Positions 59,851-64,000 of a stretch of 64,000 nt of DNA are shown here, piece after piece; position 1 is the first letter of the stretch, and each line of letters opens with the position of its first letter. The stretch covers positions 32,836-96,835 of the forward strand of contig JAAEZH010000016.1 in NCBI GenBank assembly GCA_018222965.1, written 5' to 3'. The notes beneath the pieces are model-generated. The model worked only from the letters and a program-made list of their open reading frames with translations, searched no databases and was not told where the DNA came from. This DNA is from Bacteroidota bacterium. Its GTDB lineage: Bacteria > Bacteroidota > Bacteroidia > Chitinophagales > Saprospiraceae. Made by a program: the position numbers and the translations under genes.

Positions 59851-61111
59851 AAAACCAGCTTCCGCCAATTTGAAGTCCGTAGCTTCCAAATAAAGAATCA
59901 TCGGCCTTGAATGCGTCTATTACAGGTACGTGAAACTGACCAGATAAAGTAAGTTGTGGTCCAAGCTGCCATTCTATGCCGGCAAGGGCACTCAGTCCAA
60001 ATTGCTGCCTTTGGTATTCTTTCGACAATTCAGGTGCCGAGACTCCGTTAAATTCAAAACGGCCCAGGCTGTTTCCTCCCTTAAAATCGTAAACGGCCAA
60101 ATCTCCATTTGTCGGACTTCTGTGATAAGCCTTCCATACCCATTGTCCTCTCAAACCAGCGTGTAGCATCCATTTTCCGCCAATGCGGTACCGCAGGGTG
60201 ACGGGAAGGTGCAGGCTCAGGTATTGTACAGACTGAGGATAACTGACGCTGTTTACGAATTGTTCATTTACATTGATTCCAGTGGTATCGCCCGCTGTGC
60301 CGGGATCCATATTATATCCCTGTTCATCGTTTTGATCCAGAGAAAGTAATACGCCAGATGAAGAGCCATTAGGATTCCAGTGTGCCAGGTTTACTTCCAG
60401 GCCGGATTGCAACCCCCATTTGGAAGTCCCAAACTGTTTCCGAACAGCTAATCCGGCAGAAACAGCCGGCATATTACCGACATTCGCGGAAGCGGAAATA
60501 CCATATTGCCAGCGTTGGACCGGAACATGCTTAACAATATCTTCTGCTTGAGGCGTACTAAAAACAAGCGCGGGATCTATGGTTAGACCGGGAATTTTCT
60601 CAACGGCTTCTTCAGGTACAAATGCGGTTGGTTTTTCTTCCAATGCAGCTTCAGGAAACTGAGGTATAGTGAACGACTCCGTTGCAGGGGAGCCTGGAAT
60701 CGGATCGGAAACAGCCGGTAATTCTTTTGGGATTACCGGAGCAGAATCTGAAGATTCCGACTCGGTAAAAATCGCTTCTTTTACCGTAGTTGAACCCATA
60801 GATTGATCTTCTTCAGAAACGGGTGTAACTGTATTAGTCTGTACTTCTTCGATTTTAGATTCATCAACAACAATAGCGGATTCAGCGGGAACTGCTCCCG
60901 CAGGAAGCAGTGCCATTTTCTCATCATTAAGTTGCCATTGCACCAACATCATGCCTCCCAGAATAGTACTGAAAAGCAAAAGCGCCAGGATCATAAACCC
61001 TTTTCTCCTCCACCAGGGTACCGGGCGAAGAGGCATCTCTTCGTCGAGCAGCTTGCTCATTTCGTTCCAGGCGCGATCCCGGAATTTGTCGTCCCAATTA
61101 TTAGCCTGCAT
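59831..61111 (-). CDS. Anti-sigma-like membrane protein with barrel-like C-terminus
   Basis: A 426-residue protein. The N-terminus (about 1-35) is a short charged helical region with W-N-E-M-S-K-L-L-D, followed by W-W-R-R-K and one membrane helix (about 40-58). A long Glu/Pro-rich linker (about 75-200) leads to a C-terminal region (about 200-426) of alternating amphipathic strands ending W-F-F-N-R-P-V-K, like an outer-membrane barrel. The start overlaps the ECF sigma gene by 11 bp. Sequestration of the sigma factor by the N-terminus is inference from context. Confidence 0.75.
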   Translation of the reverse strand: MQANNWDDKFRDRAWNEMSKLLDEEMPLRPVPWWRRKGFMILALLLFSTILGGMMLVQWQLNDEKMALLPAGAVPAESAIVVDESKIEEVQTNTVTPVSEEDQSMGSTTVKEAIFTESESSDSAPVIPKELPAVSDPIPGSPATESFTIPQFPEAALEEKPTAFVPEEAVEKIPGLTIDPALVFSTPQAEDIVKHVPVQRWQYGISASANVGNMPAVSAGLAVRKQFGTSKWGLQSGLEVNLAHWNPNGSSSGVLLSLDQNDEQGYNMDPGTAGDTTGINVNEQFVNSVSYPQSVQYLSLHLPVTLRYRIGGKWMLHAGLRGQWVWKAYHRSPTNGDLAVYDFKGGNSLGRFEFNGVSAPELSKEYQRQQFGLSALAGIEWQLGPQLTLSGQFHVPVIDAFKADDSLFGSYGLQIGGSWFFNRPVK

Positions 61112-61655
61112 AATGTAGTTTGTTCTTTTTCAGGAGTTCCTTCAATTTGGCTCTGGCACTGGACAAGTGCCACTTGGAAGTTCCTTCACTAATCGTCAGT
61201 TTCTCGGCAATTTCCCGATGAGTGAATCCTTCGATAGCATAGTAAACAAAGACCTCCCGTGTTGCCGGCGGGAGTTGGTCTACCAAATCAAGTATATCCT
61301 CAAAGTATAGTTTCGAAAGGGCGTTGGCATAGTCTGGTGCATCCCGGTCGGCGATCTCCAGAAAATGAATTTCCTTCGACTTGCCCCGAAAGTGATCCGA
61401 CAGGCAATGAAAAACCAGTCGGCGGATCCACCCCTCCAACGATCCTTTAAAAGAATATTTATCAATCTTTCGGAATACCCGGAGAAAGCCATTATTCAAA
61501 ATAGTCAGGCCCTCCTCCCGATCAGAGGTATAACGCATACACATGCGAAACATGCTGTCGAAGAATCGCCGGTAGAGCAATTCCTGGAAATAGCGGTCAT
61601 TCCGGACGCATCCGGCCACCAGTTCCTCCTCGCTATGTACTTTTTTCGGGTTCAA
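61101..61655 (-). CDS. ECF-type RNA polymerase sigma factor
   Basis: A 184-residue sigma-70 factor with region 2 (about 22-95; F-R-K-I-D-K-Y-S-F-K-G-S-L-E-G-W-I-R) and region 4 (about 125-175; L-P-P-A-T-R-E-V-F, then F-T-H-R-E-I-A-E-K-L and G-T-S-K-W-H-L). It directs RNA polymerase to a specific regulon, probably envelope-related. Overlaps the downstream anti-sigma-like gene, so both are made together. Confidence 0.93.
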   Translation of the reverse strand: MNPKKVHSEEELVAGCVRNDRYFQELLYRRFFDSMFRMCMRYTSDREEGLTILNNGFLRVFRKIDKYSFKGSLEGWIRRLVFHCLSDHFRGKSKEIHFLEIADRDAPDYANALSKLYFEDILDLVDQLPPATREVFVYYAIEGFTHREIAEKLTISEGTSKWHLSSARAKLKELLKKNKLHYAG

Positions 61656-61820
61656 ATTGTGGGAATTCCGATTTATGATAGGTTAGACCGACAAGTTTAT
61701 ACAAAGGGTTGGGTCAGCCTGGATTAATTTATAACTTTATTGCAATGCCTTAAAAATACGTATTCAGCCTGTACACGAGTGAAACGTATAAAACCTCTAA
61801 AACGTACAACGCATATACCA

Positions 61821-62072
61821 ATGAATTACAAAAGAATGAGTCTGATTCTCCTGATTGTAGGAGGCATTTATCTCTTTGGCGGATTGGATAAACGAGCCGG
61901 CCAGTCTGGCACAATTACGGAAACGGAAAAGAGCTCTTTTGCAGAAAGCCTGCCGCTATTTATTCCAGGCAGTAATCCGGGGCAACAAAAGATCTGGTAC
62001 GGCGCTATTCTGCTATGTGCAGGAGCGTTATTCTTTATTGGCAATAAGCGAAAAGAAGTTGCCGGTAAATAA
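61821..62072 (+). CDS. Small two-helix membrane protein, unknown
   Basis: An 83-residue protein with two hydrophobic helices (about 6-20 and 58-74) separated by a Ser/Thr/Pro-rich loop, ending R-K-E-V-A-G-K. No family recognised. The ATG at 61821 (M-N-Y-K-R-M-S) is preferred over an upstream frame with a basic, unstructured extension. Terminator follows. Confidence 0.6.
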   Translation: MNYKRMSLILLIVGGIYLFGGLDKRAGQSGTITETEKSSFAESLPLFIPGSNPGQQKIWYGAILLCAGALFFIGNKRKEVAGK

Positions 62073-62092
62073 ACAACTGCTCTAAAACCAAA

Positions 62093-62125
62093 AAACCCCG
62101 ATTCCGAGGAATCGAGGTTTTCTTT
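62093..62125. terminator. Hairpin terminator between a small gene and tRNA-His
   Basis: Stem with core CGATTCC/GGAATCG and outer AACC/GGTT pairs around one mismatch, flanked by A-run and T-rich sequence. It can serve the plus-strand small gene and possibly the tRNA on the other strand. Confidence 0.7.
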
Positions 62126-62127
62126 TG

Positions 62128-62202
62128 GGTGAGTAACCGGAGTTGAACCGGCGACCTCTAGAACCACAATCTAGCGCTCTAACCAACTGAGCTATACCCA
62201 CC
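62128..62202 (-). tRNA. tRNA-His (anticodon GTG)
   Basis: A complete cloverleaf on the minus strand. The acceptor arm GTGGGTA pairs with TACTCAC (one G-T pair). The extra G at -1 faces C73, the histidine identity element. The anticodon stem CTAGA/TCTAG encloses TTGTGGT with anticodon GTG, and the T-arm contains GGTTCAACTCC. CCA is not encoded. Confidence 0.95.
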
Positions 62203-62353
62203 AGGTTGCCCCACTTTCGTAAAGCAGGGCAAATTTATAAACTTTCCGGATTTGTGCCAGTCTTTTGGCAATAAAATCCTTTCTAATTGAATTTTTTTCC
62301 GTTGCAGAGTTGAAACCTGATTCTACTCGAATTGGTTCCCGCCTGCGAGTAAA

Positions 62354-63124
62354 TTATTGCTCAGCCGGATCTTCTTTCAGTGTAAATGTACGGCTTACCG
62401 GATTATGGGGTGCATCCACGGTACCTCCATTGGCATCTACCAACGTCAAAGTAACCGTATTTTCACCCATTGGCAATCCTTCAATAGAATATGGCTGCCA
62501 GGTTTCGATAAGCTCTGTTTGCTCGCCGTTGATGTCCACTTTTACTTTGTATCCCTTACCCAGGCCGAGATTCACCAGGTAAAAATCGAGCAAAATCTTC
62601 TCGGTATCCGCTTTTCCAACGTAGGTTCCTTTCGGGCGGCTGTAAAACAGCATCGGACCGCTAATCTCCTTGTTTCCGGTAATGCTGCCGTCTTCAACCG
62701 TAATGTAGCGGGCTACATGTGCCGGACGGGTCTTGATACTTTCGTGGTATGAACGGGAGAGAAAGGCAAGCATATAATGATCGCCATTGGCCACATCATA
62801 CTCAAATTCATTGGTGTATTGCGCCGAATAAGGCTCATTATCCAGAATCAGGTGAATGTGCTGTCCCTTTGCAGAGTTGGCACACATGCGCTGAGGCGCA
62901 TCAGGTGTTTGAACACCGAGTTTGTATTCGGCAGAATCATTCAGCGTAAAGCTAAACATACTGTCTCTGTAGCTGAAGTACTCGATTGAAGCATCCGGAT
63001 AAAGCTTAGCCTTTTCCATAGGAGTCACGGTATACTTTTTCTCGGCTTCAGAATCGCCTGATTCACTGGTGCAGGCAAGGGCCACTAATGGCAGCAAAAA
63101 TAGAAGGTAATATCGTTTAAACAT
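62354..63124 (-). CDS. Lipoprotein, unknown function
   Basis: A 256-residue lipoprotein with lipobox A-L-A-C (Cys18) and a beta-rich mature part. Segments include G-Q-H-I-H-L-I-L-D-N-E-P-Y and a C-terminal Ig-like strand set (E-N-T-V-T-L-T-L-V-D). No enzyme motif seen. Probably anchored in the outer membrane. Its stop lies about 150 bp from the tRNA gene; the region between shows nothing further. Confidence 0.8.
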   Translation of the reverse strand: MFKRYYLLFLLPLVALACTSESGDSEAEKKYTVTPMEKAKLYPDASIEYFSYRDSMFSFTLNDSAEYKLGVQTPDAPQRMCANSAKGQHIHLILDNEPYSAQYTNEFEYDVANGDHYMLAFLSRSYHESIKTRPAHVARYITVEDGSITGNKEISGPMLFYSRPKGTYVGKADTEKILLDFYLVNLGLGKGYKVKVDINGEQTELIETWQPYSIEGLPMGENTVTLTLVDANGGTVDAPHNPVSRTFTLKEDPAEQ

Positions 63125-63154
63125 ATCTTGAAAGTTGGTTTAAAATTGACTGTT

Positions 63155-64000
63155 TCACCCTTTTGCGGGTAAAAATATTTCGGCCATCATGCAACGCGCA
63201 GATCCACCGCCGTACTTTTCAATGGTTGGTATCGGACTGGTCAAAATCTTTGACTTTGCACGGATCGCATCTATTTGGTCAGAACGCAGTGACTTATAGG
63301 CTTGTTCACTCATCACCAGGATCGCTTCTCCGGCCTTATTCTCCACTTGCAGCATATTTCCTGTAAAGGCCCCCATTTGGTCAAAGGTAATATCAATCAC
63401 CTCTTTTCCACTTCGGTCAAAAGAATCGAGCAACCACGATCTTTCATCTTCATTATGTACCGAATCGAGGCAAATTACTACCAGATTTTTGCCCAGAGCC
63501 ATCAACACATTGGTATGGTAAATAGGCGTTCCTATCGCATCCGTTGCTTCAAACAGGACCATTTGAAATCCGACCTTTTGAGCAAACTCACCCAGCAAAA
63601 GTTCGGATGTGCGTTCGCTTCGACAGGCATACACCAATCGATGGTAACGATCGAGGATCATACTGCCGGTTCCTTCCAAAAAGAGATCCTTGTCTTTTCG
63701 ATCTTCCAGTTTAAGGACTTCGCTTACCGCGAATTTTTCCTTCAGCAAATCCACAATATCCTCCCGTCGCTCGAGTCGGCGCAAAGGGGAATACATCGGG
63801 TAGGTTACCACCGTTCCATCTCCGTGTGTCGTGATCCAGTTATTGGGAAAGACAGCATCCGGTTTAGGGGGTTGTTTGGTGTCTTCCACCACGATTACAT
63901 CCACACCCGCTTCCCGGAGCTTAGCGACAAATGTGTCAAACTCCTGTAGGGCTTTCGCCGAAATATCAGCAGGAGATTCATCACCAGGCCTGGTTTGAAA
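63155..64000 (-). CDS. CtlX-type citrulline utilization hydrolase, 5' end outside window
   Basis: The frame continues to the right edge without a start, so the N-terminus is missing (281 codons visible). The product is a pentein-fold guanidino-group hydrolase relative. H-T-N-V-L-M-A-L-G carries the catalytic His, G-G-G-S-A-R-C-M-M-A-E-I-F carries the nucleophilic Cys near the C-terminus, and F-P-N-N-W-I and the D-R-K-D-K-D-L-F-L-E-G-T-G-S segments are typical. CtlX proteins are linked to citrulline or arginine breakdown. A GTG at 63904 is not the start, since conserved sequence continues upstream. A palindrome half-copy (63950-63963) is read as I-S-A-K-A. Confidence 0.88.
   Translation of the reverse strand, partial: FQTRPGDESPADISAKALQEFDTFVAKLREAGVDVIVVEDTKQPPKPDAVFPNNWITTHGDGTVVTYPMYSPLRRLERREDIVDLLKEKFAVSEVLKLEDRKDKDLFLEGTGSMILDRYHRLVYACRSERTSELLLGEFAQKVGFQMVLFEATDAIGTPIYHTNVLMALGKNLVVICLDSVHNEDERSWLLDSFDRSGKEVIDITFDQMGAFTGNMLQVENKAGEAILVMSEQAYKSLRSDQIDAIRAKSKILTSPIPTIEKYGGGSARCMMAEIFLPAKG
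63950..63963. repeat. Dispersed palindrome, partial copy
   Basis: GGCTTTCGCCGAAA matches 14 bases of the reverse form of the 17-mer and is read in frame as I-S-A-K-A in the CtlX-like gene. Confidence 0.5.

Overview
The window looks like a chromosomal segment of a Bacteroidota bacterium, most likely from the Saprospiria (Saprospiraceae/Lewinellaceae side). The evidence is several proteins ending in type IX secretion system (T9SS) sorting domains, Bacteroidota-type promoters (TTTG about 19-21 bp before TAnnTTTG), lineage-typical families (DUF4296, DUF1573, META lipoprotein, YbbR, MnmD, YtxJ), few Shine-Dalgarno sites, and a tRNA-His without encoded CCA. No rRNA, phage, insertion sequence, CRISPR array, or restriction or defence locus was recognised. 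The species cannot be named from the sequence.

Layout. 1-4.8 kb: a two-gene minus-strand unit of a class 3 lipase-like protein followed by a giant beta-rich DUF6603-like protein that runs off the left edge; the lipase gene is more AT-rich than its surroundings. 5-35.7 kb: mostly housekeeping genes in short operons. These are PgpH-type c-di-AMP phosphodiesterase/cobalamin adenosyltransferase/ABC ATPase/GatC; deoxynucleoside kinase; YggS; SixA-like phosphatase; RlmH/rhomboid/YdcF; peptidase T with HMG-CoA lyase; Mpl; YtxJ/MnmD/acyl-CoA dehydrogenase; DUF1573/YajC/YbbR; AroK; RsmI; ABC-F; a PhoR/PhoB-like two-component pair; MsrB; RimO.

35.8-61.7 kb: an envelope and secretion region. It holds two paralogous outer-membrane-type proteins, a T9SS subtilase, two secreted TonB-C proteins, a six-Kazal-domain inhibitor, a PIF1-like helicase, a ferredoxin, four further proteins with T9SS tails (an FG-GAP/ASPIC protein, a three-repeat protein, a sialidase-like protein, a double alpha/beta hydrolase), a five-haem cytochrome that also carries a T9SS tail, a gluzincin-like peptidase, and an ECF sigma factor with a membrane-anchored partner. 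61.8-64 kb: a small membrane protein, tRNA-His, a lipoprotein and a CtlX-type hydrolase cut by the right edge.

The most unusual signals are: (1) a dispersed 13-17 bp palindrome (core CTTTCGSCGAAAG) at about ten loci, often read in frame as L-S-A-K-A inside unrelated proteins; (2) the lipase/DUF6603-like pair; (3) near-identical T9SS tails on two neighbouring, otherwise unrelated genes; (4) a multihaem cytochrome with a T9SS tail; (5) a Kazal domain that has lost one canonical disulfide as a pair; (6) promoters placed so close to start codons that the mRNAs should be leaderless.
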